Positions 22,962 through 35,627 of a stretch of 64,000 nucleotides of DNA are shown piece after piece; position 1 is the first letter of the stretch; every line of letters starts with the position of its first letter. Under the pieces are notes generated by a model that saw only the letters and a list, made by a program, of their open reading frames with translations, had not been told where the DNA came from and made no database searches. Made by a program: the position numbers and the translations under genes. The DNA comes from Dipteris shenzhenensis. Taxonomy: Eukaryota; Polypodiophyta; Polypodiopsida; Gleicheniales. The stretch lies in the NCBI GenBank assembly GCA_047967505.1, contig CM106541.1; one strand, 5' to 3'.

Positions 22962-23444
22962 TTATGGTCTATTTACTAGATAAATAAGCGCCTGATGATC
23001 TACATGTAGTACCACTTTATTTCCCAGCAAATAATGTCAAAATTTCTGGAGAGCATACACCATCCCCAATGCTTCCCTCTGAGTCACACTATAATTTTGT
23101 TCTGCTTTTGTCATTCTCCTGCTTGCATAGTATATGGGCTGAAACTAACCTTTTACAAATTGTTGCATCAACACTGCTCCAATAGCCACATCTAAAGCAT
23201 CCACAAAAATATGGAATGGAAACTTCCAGTTAGGTGGTTTAAGGATGGGTGCTACCACTAACATTTTCTTTAATAGAATGAAAGCCTTCTATTGTGGTTC
23301 TTCCCATGTAAACAATTCTCCCTTCTTGGTAAGCTTTGTCAGAGGTACACAAACATGAGAGAGATACCGTAAAAATTTGTTGTGCCACTTGATTTGCTGA
23401 ACAAAGCATGATAACTACTTCAAGGTTCTTGGTGTAGGGGCGTT

Positions 23445-24517
23445 CTAAATGACTTCCACTTTTTGTGGGTCTATGATCATCCCTTCTTCTAAAATTATAT
23501 GTCCCAACAAGACACCCCTTTTTACAGCAGCAAATGCACATTTCTTCGAGTTTAAACTTAGTCTTGCAATTCTACATCTCTCAAGGCATAGCCTTAGATG
23601 CTGTAAATGCTCATTCTTTCTTCCGAATACAGAAAAATCATCCAGAAAACTGTAATAAAAGTAGTCAAGTAAGGAGTAAAAAGTTCGTGGATCCATTTTT
23701 GAAATGTGGGAGGTGCATTCTTAAGACCAAAAGTCATAGCATTACTAGCAAAAACTCCCCACTCTATGATAAAGGCTGTCTTATCTCTGTCCCCCAAAGC
23801 CATCCTTATCTAATTATAGCCACTAAAACCATCCAAGAAACTAGACATTTCATGACCAGCTACAACATCAAGCATTGTGTCACAAAAAGGTAATGGAAAA
23901 GGATCTGTTATTGTTGCTGCATTTAATTTTCTATAATCAACACATACTCTCAGCTTACCATTTTTCTTGGGTACTATGACTATAGGTGAAAGCCAAGTTA
24001 CCTTATCTACTGGGTAGATGAACCCCACCTTGAGTAGCTTATCAATTTCCTCCTTCACCCTCTGAGCATAGTTTGGATTCATTCTACATCTTTGTTGAAC
24101 CACTGGGACAGTATCTTTCTTCAAGTTAATTCTGTGTTGGCAAAAAGATGGATCAACTTCTTTCATATCCATGTAATGCCAAGCAAACACATCCTTGGAT
24201 TCCAATAACAATTTATGAAAAGCTTCATAAAAAGTTGCATCTAACGCACTAACATGTACCAACTTTGGATCATGTTCTGTTCCAAGGTTCATCTTAGTTA
24301 AATCATCCTCCTGTACTCTAGCACACTTCCTTAAGTGATCCTCAAATGTTGTTTCGGCTTCAATGATTGCTTGAATGTTGGTTTTAACATAAACTTCTTC
24401 CTTCTCATCAACATACCACTGGTCTGCATAAACTCCACCTAACTTCTTTTCTTTTCCTTCTTCTTGGGCTTCCTTTGGACTGAGACTATCGAAAATCGGA
24501 ACTGCGGACATCTCCAT
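23445..24517 (-). pseudogene. gypsy reverse transcriptase
   Basis: 24517-23810 holds the N-terminal part, including WLSPIVIVPKKNGKLRVCVD and YRKLNAAT, typical gypsy RT motifs, then DGFSGYN. After a stop, 23803-23594 has MTFGLKNAPPTFQ. 23696-23445 (another frame) has FLDDFSVFG, the YxDD-equivalent catalytic motif, and CAFAAVKRGVLLGHI. Two frame changes and a stop disable it. The opposite-strand ORFs here are shadows. Confidence 0.88.
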
Positions 24518-24609
24518 TGCTGGAAAATCGCACCTTGAAAGACTCTTGTACTAATCAAGAATACTCAGCACATCCACTTTAAAAATTGGCACAAGAGATG
24601 GATTTCTTT

Positions 24610-25341
24610 TCAGAAACCATTCCTCGTCATCATCTTCCACTTTAGCCCCACCATGTTAATGCCTTCAGTTACCAAGGGCTGAACCCTTTTTGGTACATTC
24701 CTTGTTGGAACCATTGCCATCTTAAATTTCTTCTTTCCTTTTCTAATGGTCACCCTATCAGGCCCCCAATCCTTCTTGATCTTGGCTACCCAAAACCATG
24801 GCATGCCAAGTAGCATCGAATAAGACTGCTCATCTCCGTCCAATCTTAGGACCACAAAACTGACCATAAACCTCAATATGTAAACTCCAATCTGCTGATT
24901 TCATAGAATTCCCAGAGGCTATGGACCCTTCTTTGGTCCACCATCTTCACCTGAAAAGGGGCTGGTTCTAATTCATTGAGGTAGAAATTCCTGTAAAGTT
25001 CTTCAGACAAGATATATGTTCACACCCGACCCACCATCTAGCAGGACTTCTGGTATCATGTGTGACTTATATTCCACCTGAATAAGTGGTACAGTATAAT
25101 CCACATCCTCTATTTGTGCTGCATTCATAGCTGGGTCAACTTCGAAAGACTCTCCCTCTTCCTTTTTTGCCTTATCTGCTAGGCTCCCCATGTCAACTAA
25201 CAACTTAGCGAACAATTGTGTTTTGAATTTTGGTACCAGATTAAGAAGCTGATTCAATGTGATATTAATCTTCACCTTGAGCAGGCTGTGAAACAATTCT
25301 TCTTGTTCCCCTATAACGTCCTTTTCTGATTTCTTAAGCAC
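24610..25341 (-). pseudogene. gypsy retropepsin-like protease region
   Basis: EVLLDGGSGVNIYL (about 25045-25003) is the active-site loop; this family uses DGGS-type rather than DTGA. The fold continues in 24876-24610 with YSMLLGMPWFWVAKI, matching the conserved I-L-G-x-P-W segment after the flap. A stop separates the two pieces. In a live element it would cleave the gag-pol polyprotein. Confidence 0.7.
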
Positions 25342-26266
25342 ACCAATCCTCGACTAAGCCTCTTTGCAATCCCCTTTCTTTTTCAAAATGTCTACTTTCT
25401 AGCTTTCATCTTGCATATCAGATACCTCAGGTTGTACTATGCTCTCTTTGCGGTCAGCATGATCTTCCTTTGGCTCTACCTCAATCACTACTAGATTTGC
25501 ACACTGAGGTTATACTTTGTTCTCTATTGGTTGTACTGATTCACCCATTTTCACTTGGGCAGGTATAGGTTGTGTAGTGTCCATCAATGCCCACTTAACC
25601 TTTTTATCTGCATTTACCTTATCCAAGGCTTTAAGAACCTCATGTCGAACTTTCTTCTGCTCATCCCAATCAATTGGGTGTTTGCATTTGTTCGCCACTA
25701 GCACTTTTTCTTCCTTTGGAATTGCCCCTTTGGACCTTGTTACAGACAGTGTTGTCGGATCATTTTGTCCTTCCGACATGTCACTCTCTTGCCTACTGAC
25801 ATCCTGAGCAGTCACATAAAGCATCCAATACTGGCTCCATACCCTTCTTCTTTTATGCTTCTGTCTGCTTCAATTTTCCCGATCCTTCCTCTACCCCATT
25901 CTGCTTAAGCTTCTGCTTAAGCTGTATTATCATAGCATTGGCTTGAGCTAATGGTGGATGAGGTGGATTTTGCGTGTGTGATCATTTTTGGTATTGAACA
26001 ATCAGGATGCCCCTCTCATTGAGATGTTTACACCAGAGTTCACATCCTAGACCTTGCCTGTGTCCAACTTTTCCACAATATGTGCAATTATGTGCATCAT
26101 TACTTATATTGGCTTGTCGAGGATTATTTTCCCAATTATGATATGCTAGTCTTCTCATCTAGTTAGCATTCTCATTTACCCGTACTTGATTGGCTACAGG
26201 TGGTTGTGCCACTGCTACAGCAGCTTCCATGTGAGGAGTCAGCTGCCCCTTATAATTCGGATTGTA

Positions 26267-27150
26267 CTAGCAATTGGCATTGTCATGATTCCGTTTGAGG
26301 CAAAACTCACATTGAGCTTTCTCAAATGAACCGGCTTCTGATAGCCCCATACTTTTCAAATGATTTTTTATCTTTTTCTCTAGCTTTTCATCCCCTGAGG
26401 AAGCTTTTGCCTTTTTCTTTGACTTGGAGCTCCCCTTGGACTTTCCCTTCTTGGATTCCTTTTTCCTTTTTCTCTTTGACTTCATGTCCTCATCATCTGA
26501 AGCATCCAAATCATCTTCCTTGGATTCAGAATCCACATCATCCTCTTCACTATCAGTATCAGAGTCCATCTGAATCTGTGTTTGAATTTGAATCCTCTGC
26601 ATCCTTCTTTTTCCCCTTCTTTGATTTGCTTTGGTTCATGCCAAATCTCCGTTCTACACATTGCGCAACTATGACCATGTTGTCAAAGTCGGCCCCTACC
26701 AATGTATCCCTTCCCGCCACAGCACTTCTCAATTCCTTATGTAACCCTTTGTAGAAGTAATCCCCCAATTGTTCCTCAGTCGGTCTTTGAGTGGTGGCTA
26801 GCCTCTAGTTCAAATTTCGAAACTTCTGGGCATAGTCTTCTACCAACAGATCCTTCTGTTTCAATTGTTTAAGTTTCTTGAGGATTGCTTCTGGTGTCTT
26901 CTCTTGTCGAAATCTTGACAGAAAAGCTTGTTTCAAAGCATCATAATCCGGAAAGTGATTCATACCATATTGAATGAACCAACTCATGGCCTTGCCTACC
27001 AAGGTTGCTACCAATTGTTCCTTCTTAACTGCATCGCCAAGCTTACCTTCGAAACCACTTGCTACCCATTGAGTCTCAAATCGCCCAATGTGACTATCAG
27101 GGCTTTTGTCTTGCCACTGAATTTAGCAGAGTAAACTCTGGGGTTCTGCA
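26267..27150 (-). pseudogene. gypsy gag (capsid and nucleocapsid)
   Basis: The block FIQYGMNHFPDYDALKQAFL then SRFRQEKTPEAILKKL (27014-26805) matches the plant retrotransposon gag capsid domain. 26768-26559 continues it with GDYFYKGLHKELRSAV. 26602-26267 is an acidic then lysine-rich linker leading to CEFCLKRNHDNANC, a zinc knuckle of the form C-x2-C-x4-H-x4-C that binds the RNA genome. Frames differ between blocks, so it is broken. In a live element gag forms the virus-like particle. Confidence 0.8.
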
Positions 27151-28126
27151 TGTTGACTGTTGGATTGATTGGAACTACTGGTTTTGCTCTCTAGTTTGCT
27201 GGAGAGTGGATCAAACAATTGTCTTTGCACTCCTACATACGACCCAACTATTGCGTGGTACCCAAAAGTTGCCCGAATGAAGGTTTTTGATGGAGACCAT
27301 GTGAGATTTTCTACATTAACTGCATCTTGGTATTCTGAACTTCCTCCAGAACTAGTGGAAGGGTCTTCATCACAAGCTGTGTTACCAGGAACCTAGTATT
27401 CATCTTCCAAACTTGGAGCAGTTTCATAGAGTTATGGCCTCTGCAAGAAGAGATTTTGAGCCTTCTAGGACCATCTCTGCATAGCATATTAGCATGCTAT
27501 CTCTACCACCCCTCAAGCTTCATGTTGAAAGTTGACCTTGAAATGGTGTGGATGATAAGGTTTACATCACTATGGATGCTAAGTCATTTTTTAAAAAATT
27601 GGATACCATTAAAATAATGCAACATAATTCCCTCTAGTTTTTTATTTTATTTATGATGCACAAGGCAAAAGAAAAATGTCTTTTCAAAGTAATGCAAAGT
27701 TGGGGTAAAAAGACAAGAGGTTAGGAAAAGCATCAAGAAATGATGGCTTTTGGTGCTACTACCATTTGTTCTAAATGAGGAATGGGTGTAAAGAAATAGA
27801 GATTCCACTCCTAGAGGCAAGAGGTGATAAAGAAAGGTAGCTGCAATGGGCAATAGGAGGCTAGGAGGCAAGAAAGGCACTAACAACTTTCAATAAAGAT
27901 TTTATATGTTTAAGAAAAGGAGGAGAAAAGTTAGACTTTTTGGTTAGATTAATTGAGCTTTAATTAAATTTATGAATTGATAATGTCTCTATAATCGATG
28001 GTTTGCTCGTTTTTTGTTGCTTGATTTAATTACTTTGCTCGGTTCTTCTCGCTCGCTTTTTCGTAATCCTCGTTTTCTACCATGGCTTTGAATTCTTGAA
28101 ATCTGGAAAACACTTTAGATTTTCTT
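27151..28126. other. junction between gypsy and copia remnants; no gene
   Basis: 27151-27480 reads in places like gag leader of the gypsy element (minus, for example NPTVNMQNPRVYSAKFSG). 27500-28100 is AT-rich and non-coding, with CTCGCTCGCTTTTTC at about 28049. It marks where the copia element on its right has lost its 3' part. Confidence 0.4.
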
Positions 28127-30043
28127 TCAAAAGTAGACCCAACAATATCTGCTGTAGTCGTTGCTGAAAGTCAAGTAGTAAAGTGAACCATTGATGTTGC
28201 AGGTCTGGGTATAACCCCATACATCTATATGTATCAAATCAAGAATACCTTGTGCTTGAGGGGTGCTTCTGCCAAAGTTGGTTCGCTTTTGTTTGTCGAA
28301 GCCGCATGCTTCGCAAACTTTTCCAAGAAACTGTAGCTTTGGAATCTCGATTTCCATATTATGATTCCTGAGATCTAGCAAGCTCTTGAAATTGACATGA
28401 CCATATCTCTTGTGCCATTTTGCGGATAGTGGCATTTGTTGCAGTTGAGCTGACATGGCATGCTTATCTGGTACAGTAGCTAGCATTCTATACAAACGTC
28501 CTTCCTTGACTCATTTTCCTACTAGCTAAAATCTTCTGGATTTGTCTCTAATAGTGCATTCATCTTCATCCAAGATGACTCGGTAGTTGTATTTCGTCAT
28601 TTGACCTACTGAGGACAAGAGGTTCTTGCTAAGCTTCGGAATGTAGAGTACATCTTTCACAATCCTTTCGTACCAGTGAAATTGTTCATAGGGATAATGC
28701 CTGTCCCTTGAACAGGATTTGGTGTATTATCTACTATTTGTATAGATGACATTCTTTTGACCTTCTAATGGTTTCAACTCTGTGAACCATTCCTGATGAT
28801 TTGTCATATGAGATGATGCACCGCTATCGATGTACCAAGGATCTTGATCTGCTTGGTTGACTTGATAGTTGAAATCCTCTTTTGGATTGCAATCAATGTC
28901 TAGGTACACTATATTAGTCTTTTGCATTTTCCTCGTTTGCAAGAAACATATTCCCATGTTCATTTGCAAAATGACTGTGATTAGAATGTTCACCACAACG
29001 ATGATTTCCTATTCCATGGAAATTCCCTCAATTGCTACTAGATTGACTGCCTTGGTTGTACTACTTCTTGCGGCAATCTCTTTCATAGTGTCCAAACTTA
29101 TGACAGTAGTTGCACTAGATGTTTGACACGTTGGTGGATGCATTCCCTCATCATTGGAATCTTCCTCAGCTGGAATGATTTCCTCTTTGCTAATTCTGAT
29201 GTTGCTAAGGATGATGTTGGTGCTGATGCTGACTTTGCTGATGCCTTTGTTGCTGATGATGACCACTTGTCTGGAATGGTCTACCTCTACCTCTCCTTCT
29301 ATCTAAACCTATGAATGCCTAATCATTAGAATGACCTTTGCATCCATGAATGGTCTGAGTCCTGAGTTCTTCACCAAGACTAACTGACTAAAGTCCTTCT
29401 AGTGTCGGAATTTGCCATTGGATAGCAATACTCTAGACTAGAGTCTTTATCCCTCTCCTAGTCCATTTAGGATGACTTCAACCATTTCTACGGGATTCAT
29501 GGTCTCTCCTACTGCCGCGAGTTGATTGTTGTAGTCTTTGATCCGGAGTACATAAGCATTATCGGTTTCACTGCTGTTGTGGAAACTCTGGTTGATTTGA
29601 TATTTTAGTGTGAGAATCCTGGAACTATTCTTGGACTCATAAAGAATTGCGAACATATCCCATGCTTCTTTGGATGTCTTAATGGTGTTGAGCTATCCTA
29701 GCATGGCATCTTGCATATTCTGCTTGATCAGATGATATGCATACTTATCTTTCTTATCTCGTTCTGCCTATGCTCAGGCAACAGCAGGGTCTACTATTGG
29801 TGCAGAAACTATTTCTATAGCTAGAGATCCCACTGTAGATCCCGTTGTTGGTGCTATGACAATAGGTGGAGTAGAGCTACTACTGGCTAGATCATCCAAT
29901 GGTCTAGGTGTAGATCCATCGACATACTTCCATTTTTCCTAAAGTACAAGAATGGTTTCCATTTGGTATTTCCATGGGCCATAATTGGTGTTGTCTAGCT
30001 TAGCAGGTGCCTCCAGATTGAGGCTGCTAGTCATAGACATGGT
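28127..30043 (-). pseudogene. Ty1/copia gag-protease-integrase remnant, copy A
   Basis: Starts near 30043 with a copia gag N-terminus (KLDNTNYGPWKYQMETILVL). 29656-29447 holds INQSFHNSSETDNAYVLRIK, the UBN2-type gag body. A zinc knuckle, CNYCHKFGHYERDC, lies near 29120-29080. 28996-28727 has the protease site PWYIDSGASSHMT. 28495-28127 has WHKRYGHVNFKSL (GAG-pre-integrase) and the integrase core start DLIHIDVWG...DYSRYCWVYF. The element stops at about 28127, before reverse transcriptase. Integrase preceding any RT is the Ty1/copia order. Many stops. The same family occurs in opposite orientation at 56731-57660. Confidence 0.85.
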
Positions 30044-32389
30044 GCAAGGAATGTACTCAAAGTGTTGTGAAAAATCACTGTCTGAATCAACTGCAAAAAC
30101 ACTGACTGTAGTGAGTGAAATCTGAACTGTCAGTCAAGGTAGAACTGCAATATATATAATCCGATCTGAATTACAAGGCTTGTGGCAAATGATGCCAAGA
30201 ATAGCCAAGAGGCTTTACAAGGCTAGAATAAAGTGCACAATGCTATGAAATAGCCAAATAGGTTTTATAATGATGGCATGGGTGTGTGAAATCAAATCAT
30301 GTGCTATCTGCCCAATTGATCAATCAGCAATGCCACTGAACATTTTGAAGTCTGCTCTCACTAAACTGATGAACGTCAAGTTTCAGGTAATGTGATGATG
30401 TGAAACCGTATGTGAGTGTAGGGACTGACTCCGAGTAGGAACTAGTCAAGAATTTCGGGCATGGCTTGGATTGGCAACTTGAAGAAATTCAAAGTGTCTC
30501 CTCTATGGCGATCTAGTCTACTCTGATCTAGATCTATACCAATCGTAGATCGATGAAACAACAGCAAATAATTCATTTTCTTTAGTTCTTTTTATGTGCT
30601 GGGTCAGATGCATCGATGTAGAGGCTGATGTGCATGTAGGAAGTGGATTTGTTGACGAGGCTCAGAAGTGAGTGATACTTGCATCGAAATGCACACATGA
30701 TATAATGAGCGCATAGAACACAAAAAAGTGAGCGATTTTCCTTTTTGGAATGCCCTCAAATTCTTCTTGGATCAAGAGATACGACTTGATCTAGGCGGAG
30801 GGACAAAAGGAGTGCAAATGTGCTCAATGATGACATGGCAGTCAAGGTCACATGCAAGGGTTTGCATGTGGAGAGGTGTGCCAGTGAAGCACTATATGAT
30901 GTGGTAGGTAGGTGCACATGTAGTGTGTGCACAGTGTGCCTGTGAGGGGGTGACTATGCCTAGCAGGGGGTTAGTGCCATGTGGCATTGTGATGATGTGA
31001 TAGTGCTGAGGTGGTAAGATGACGTGGTAGTCAGTGGTGACATGAAACGAGGCCCGGATGCTCACGTGGCAGGCAGTGACATGGTAGGATAAGGTGACAC
31101 GTGGATGCTGATGTGGTACCTGTGGATAAGGCTACCACATGGCCATCTATTGACCAACCCTGACTAACCGAATCGTGGTTAGTTTAACAACTATAGTAAT
31201 GCCTTATCTGCCACGTGGCCTCGGCTCTAGACCTTAAAATTTGTTGTTGATGCAGAGTACTAATGAAGCGGCTACGCTTTGGAGGTCGATGTGAGCCGAT
31301 ATGGCGATGGCATAGCACTGGTTGGAGCTTGCCCGTGGCTAGAGTAGAGTCGGTAGTGCAGGAGGCTAGTACTTTGTAGCTTTGGAGAAGCTTGAGCGTC
31401 ATGCGTCAAGGCTAAGTAGAGATAGTGGAGCATATCGCCAACGCCGGTGGAGGTGCTTGGGCGCAGTCCGTGGAGTAGAGGCATTGGAGACCCATCCGTT
31501 GATGAAGGAGCGCATGCAGGAGACTATCATGGAGGGCTCTGCAGTGTAGCTGGAGGAGAGCAGCAGCCCGTGAAGGTTGCCTTGGAAGTGGATGCCTCTC
31601 TGTGGAGCATTTGTGGATGAAGGAGCTCAGTGGGAGAGGTCACGATGGAGCCGCCTTATTGTGAACATTGGAGGCTAGGCTTAGGAGATGCGGGTTATAT
31701 AAGATGCCATGAGGAGGCCGTTTGTCGTAGGAGATGGCTATGGACTGCATAGGAAGTCTCAGGGCTCGTTGCAAGTTGGAGAAGAAGGCAGCCAGTCGGG
31801 CTACTAGGCACTAAAGCTCGATGGAGAAGTAGCTAAGTAGAGGCAACTCATAGCTACTAACCATTGCTAGCAAAAGGTTCTTGATGAAGCTATCCTCTGT
31901 GGGAAGCTATGGCAGTTGTGGGAGGCCACCTTGGAGAATAGTCTACTATTTGAAATTGAAGAGTCAAAGCTTCTTCCAATGTTTGATAAAAAGGTCTTCT
32001 CGTTGTTGCTATTAGGAGCTTGCAGGGTGTAGAAACACAGAAGCCAGAGAACCAATAGGGGGAGTAATCCAAAATGGTTGAAAGAAAACTCTCTCTTTCA
32101 CACAATCTCTCGACAGAAGAGATGTATCTCAGATCTCTCTTTCTCTCAATGAACTAAGAATTCCTCTCAATAGAACAGAATCCCTCTCAATGAAATGAAT
32201 AGAAATCTATCAATCCTCACAAAGAAATCACTCATGAATCTCTCATAAAATGTATGGATGGAAATGTCTCTCATGAACGGAAATTCTCTATCACTCTACG
32301 GAAGTGAATGGAATACTCAATCTCTCGATCTAACCCTTTTCTTTATAGCACTCTATAAGTGTTAGTATTATTCACATATGATCACATGA
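30044..32389. other. no gene; probable leader and LTR of copia copy A
   Basis: No coding region recognised. 30600-31140 is rich in GTGACATGGCAG/GACGTGGTAG words. 31240-31760 is GC-richer DNA with repeated GGAG and GTGGAG words. 32100-32330 repeats TCTCTCAATGAA and GAATCCCTCTCA words, and TTTATAGCACTCTATAA lies at 32341-32357. Several of these resemble an LTR on the minus strand, but no primer-binding site or second LTR was found. Confidence 0.35.
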
Positions 32390-35030
32390 TGTTGAGTGTG
32401 GTCTCTCAACATTGTTGACAAGCATTGTTAACCATCACATGTAACGCTGCCATAACTAGCATACATCAAACTGTGTCACACTATTAACTAGCATGTCCAA
32501 GACTTTCATACACAGAAAATTAAGTCTAACTAGCACACATCAAATATTGTCATACATTGCTAGCTAGAACACTTCTAAAACTATCATACACTGTTAACTT
32601 TTAACTATCATATGGATCACTAGCTCATTTTGTCAAAAATAAAATTAATATAAAAGATACACTACTAACTAGCACCTTGCTAAGTAGATAACTTACAAAC
32701 AAGGCATCAAAAGTAGTTTTAATGCTAACAAGATTCATATCAAATCCCAAAGGGCATGCTATTATAGATTGCTTCGTAACTTTCAGGGGTGATTGTGTAC
32801 ACTTGCCTTCTTTTTGGCATGCACTCCATGGGTACATTGATGCAACGTATAAGATTTAAAAGTACGTGGACAAGGGGCTACTTGTTATCTAGTTTGAAGG
32901 AGTAGGAATCCAGTTGCTTGTAGTACAGCCCTTTCACAACATAGGAACCTTTATTGATCACATTCTTCCATTCATCAATGTACCCCTTTTCTACCTTCTC
33001 CTTTACTTCCATGCACTTAATAAGATAAAAGTCTACATCCTCAATATTGGTTGCTGCATCTGGATTTATAGCAAAAGTGTCAACAACACACAAAGCACTA
33101 CTTAACACATCATAGTGCCCTTCATACATGACACTGTCATATCCATTCACCTCATTTGCATTGACCTGAGCATCATTAGGTAGTGGCACCATAGTGTGAT
33201 AAGTCCAGGGCTACACGTGGGACTTGTTAATGCAATGGTTCCATTGTGAATTCCTGAATGCTTCACATAAACATGTCAATGATCTTGTTGTCAAGATAGT
33301 TGGATCCATTGGGCTATGACCACAAAATGAATGAGTGATACTTTGAAATACTCTCATAATTCCACTTCACGTCTCTGTTCACATCTACCTGTTTAATCTC
33401 CCAAACACACAATTGCAATCCCTTTCGTTTGAATGATATGCTATGTTTCTCTTTGAGAAGAAGTCTCATAGAAAAGTAATCACATCAGCTACACACTTCA
33501 AGATGGGACTAGTGGGCTTTAACTGCTCATTTGTCAATGTTCTCCTTACCACAACTCTAGCACCATCATACTCTCCCTTGCCATGCATTGATCCAAACAA
33601 GAACGATCTCATCTCCACCCCTATTAGTCCGGCATATCTTGCAACAGAATAGAACGGCCTGGCAGCCTTAAACTGTGAGGCTACACCATCTGACCAAACC
33701 CACTGTATTTTTGGAGCAACACCCTATTTTTGTAGCCAATCATAATGCAACATAAAGCAATACTGGACAAACAATGTGTTGTGCACCCTGTCATCTGGCA
33801 TGAAGAAATTGACTATTTTTTTTATTTCCCCTACTTGGAGATAGTACATTATGTGTACAAAAATTGTTATCTAACTTGACTGACAGTGCATGGATTGTAT
33901 CTCATTTTGCTCCTCGAATGCATAATTCTCTGCAAGATCTACAACAACAATTGAAACAACCACAACATCAAGAAATTGTGTGTGTAGTTCTTGAATCGTT
34001 CGGCTTGCCAGTGGGCCACTTAGCTATCTGTGATAAAGACCTTGAGCTTGGACTTGCTTAGTATCTAACCATGCTACTTATCATACAATGCTTACTATGT
34101 CACCACGCTATGTAATATGTATCATATCGTGCTTGTTATTACACCATGCTAGTTATCATAATTTAGGGCCAACCATTTTTGCTATAAGACCATGCTAGTT
34201 AGCATAATCTAGATCCAATCATGCTTGTTATAAGACCATGATAGTTAGCATAATCTAGGTCCAACCATGCTTGTTATAAGGCCATTCTAATCAGCATAAA
34301 CTGGTTCAAACCATGCTTGTTCTCAAACCATGATTATTGTGTGACCATGCTATTCATCATTTCATGCTACTTAGTAGATAATATAGTAAATGGATCATGC
34401 TAGTTAGCATTATATAGTTATTGGGCCATGCTAATATCAAACCATGCTACTTAGCAATGTCTACTTAGAAGGATCAATTGCTAGTTATCAGACCCTTCTA
34501 GTTAGCACAATGTAGTTAATGGGCCATGCTAGTTATCAGACCATGCTACTAAGCAGCATCAAGTGCTAGTTATCAGACCCTACTAGTTAGCATAATGTAG
34601 GTCAGACCATGCTTATAATTAGACCATGCTAGTTAGCATCACAAATTATCAAACCATGCTACTTAGCAACCAATACTTGGAAGTGTCAAACACTAGTTAT
34701 CAGACTGTTCTTGTTATAATACCAATCTAGATAGCATAATGTAGTGACTACCACATGCTAGTTTACATACCCTCCCTATTAGTACACCATGCAACTTGGC
34801 ATTATGTGGCTACTGGAATATGCTAGTTCCCAATTGTGATCCAAGATATCACAATATGCTATGCTATTTATTATAAAAAGTAGCATGAGTTAGTTCTACA
34901 AAATAGCATAGAGTTCAGAGTAGCAGAACATGTTCAGGCTTAATTTTACGACATGAAGGACTAAGTAGCATGCGTTACTCCTACTAAGTAGCACAGAGTT
35001 TAGAGTAGCAATATACATGTATATATGGTG
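32390..35030. mobile_element. candidate DNA transposon with inverted subterminal repeat arrays
   Basis: Left array, about 32440-32690, repeats TAACTAGCAT-type words. Right array, about 34060-35010, repeats the complement ATGCTAGTTA in dozens of diverged copies (ACCATGCTAGTTAGCATAAT and similar). Between them a minus-strand broken coding region is readable. Repeated motifs in inverse orientation at both ends with a coding core is the plan of a DNA transposon with repeat-built ends. Exact termini and target duplication were not found. Confidence 0.5.
32690..33850 (-). pseudogene. transposase-like remnant (SDG...QFK...HGKG type)
   Basis: Reverse frame near 33830-33500 reads NFFMPDDRVHNTLFVQYCFM, then after one TAG VWSDGVASQFKAARPFYSV and FLFGSMHGKGEYDGARVVV. 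The order SDG-x-x-x-QFK ... HGKG-x-x-DG recalls a transposon-borne protein type I have seen in eukaryotic genomes, but I cannot name the family with certainty. 33192-32878 continues the coding style in another frame (VEKGYIDEWKNVINKGSYVV, YYKQLDSYSFKLDNK) and, past a stop, PLVHVLLNLIRCINVPMECM. Stops and frame changes show it is dead. Confidence 0.5.
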
Positions 35031-35627
35031 ACAGAAGCATATGCACGTAATAGAACATGTGTAACTCACAATGCGCATTAGCTAATCACATCACGTGCAA
35101 ATGAAGTTAGTTTAAAGAGATTGATTATCTGAGGCTCATCGAGTACGTGCATTGGGTGTTGTATGTAAATTTTTGTCCCCATGCACTTTTTACAAGCATC
35201 CTTCTTGTTAGAGGATGCATGCATCTTATCTTTCCAACATGTGGATCTTTCATTTCGTATGTCATTGCCCTGCATCTTATTTTCTTTTGGCATGTAGCCA
35301 ATGAGAATAGTTTATCACAGCATCATGTTCCACCCATGTTTTTGCCTTGTACAAGTGATGGGGGACTCCAAGGTCCCTTGAGATTTTTGCAATAGGCATG
35401 TTTTCCTTTGAATTGAGCATCATGGATAGTGTTGTATTCTTGAAGAAGAATGCCTCTCTACAATCTGATTGCTTGACAAGAGCTAATGTGTTTACACACA
35501 TTGGAAACAATAGCAATTTGAATAGTAGCCTCCTCTAGTGTAGATTTTTCCTCTCACGATAGGGTGTTTATTAATTAGACTTTAGATTTCACGTCTCTCT
35601 TCTGTGACAGTACCGGTAGTCCTGTCC
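35031..35627 (-). other. weak coding-like ORF, otherwise empty
   Basis: A reverse ORF at 35516-35277 (79 codons) has a natural-looking composition (SRDLGVPHHLYKAKTWVEHD) but no recognised motif. The rest is AT-rich and non-coding. It may belong with the remnant at 35628-36510 on the same strand. Confidence 0.2.

Larger units (their letters stand above)
19906..27150 (-). mobile_element. decayed Ty3/gypsy LTR retrotransposon with an extra 3' ORF
   Basis: Reading leftward, the order is gag (27150-26267), protease (25341-24610), reverse transcriptase (24517-23445), RNase H tail (22961-22773), integrase (22499-21408), and a further open region (21036-19906). Reverse transcriptase before integrase defines Ty3/gypsy. 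Many stops and frame changes show it is dead. Neither LTR was located, so the limits given are those of the coding parts. The piece from 27150 to about 27480 also seems to belong to its 5' side. Confidence 0.85.
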
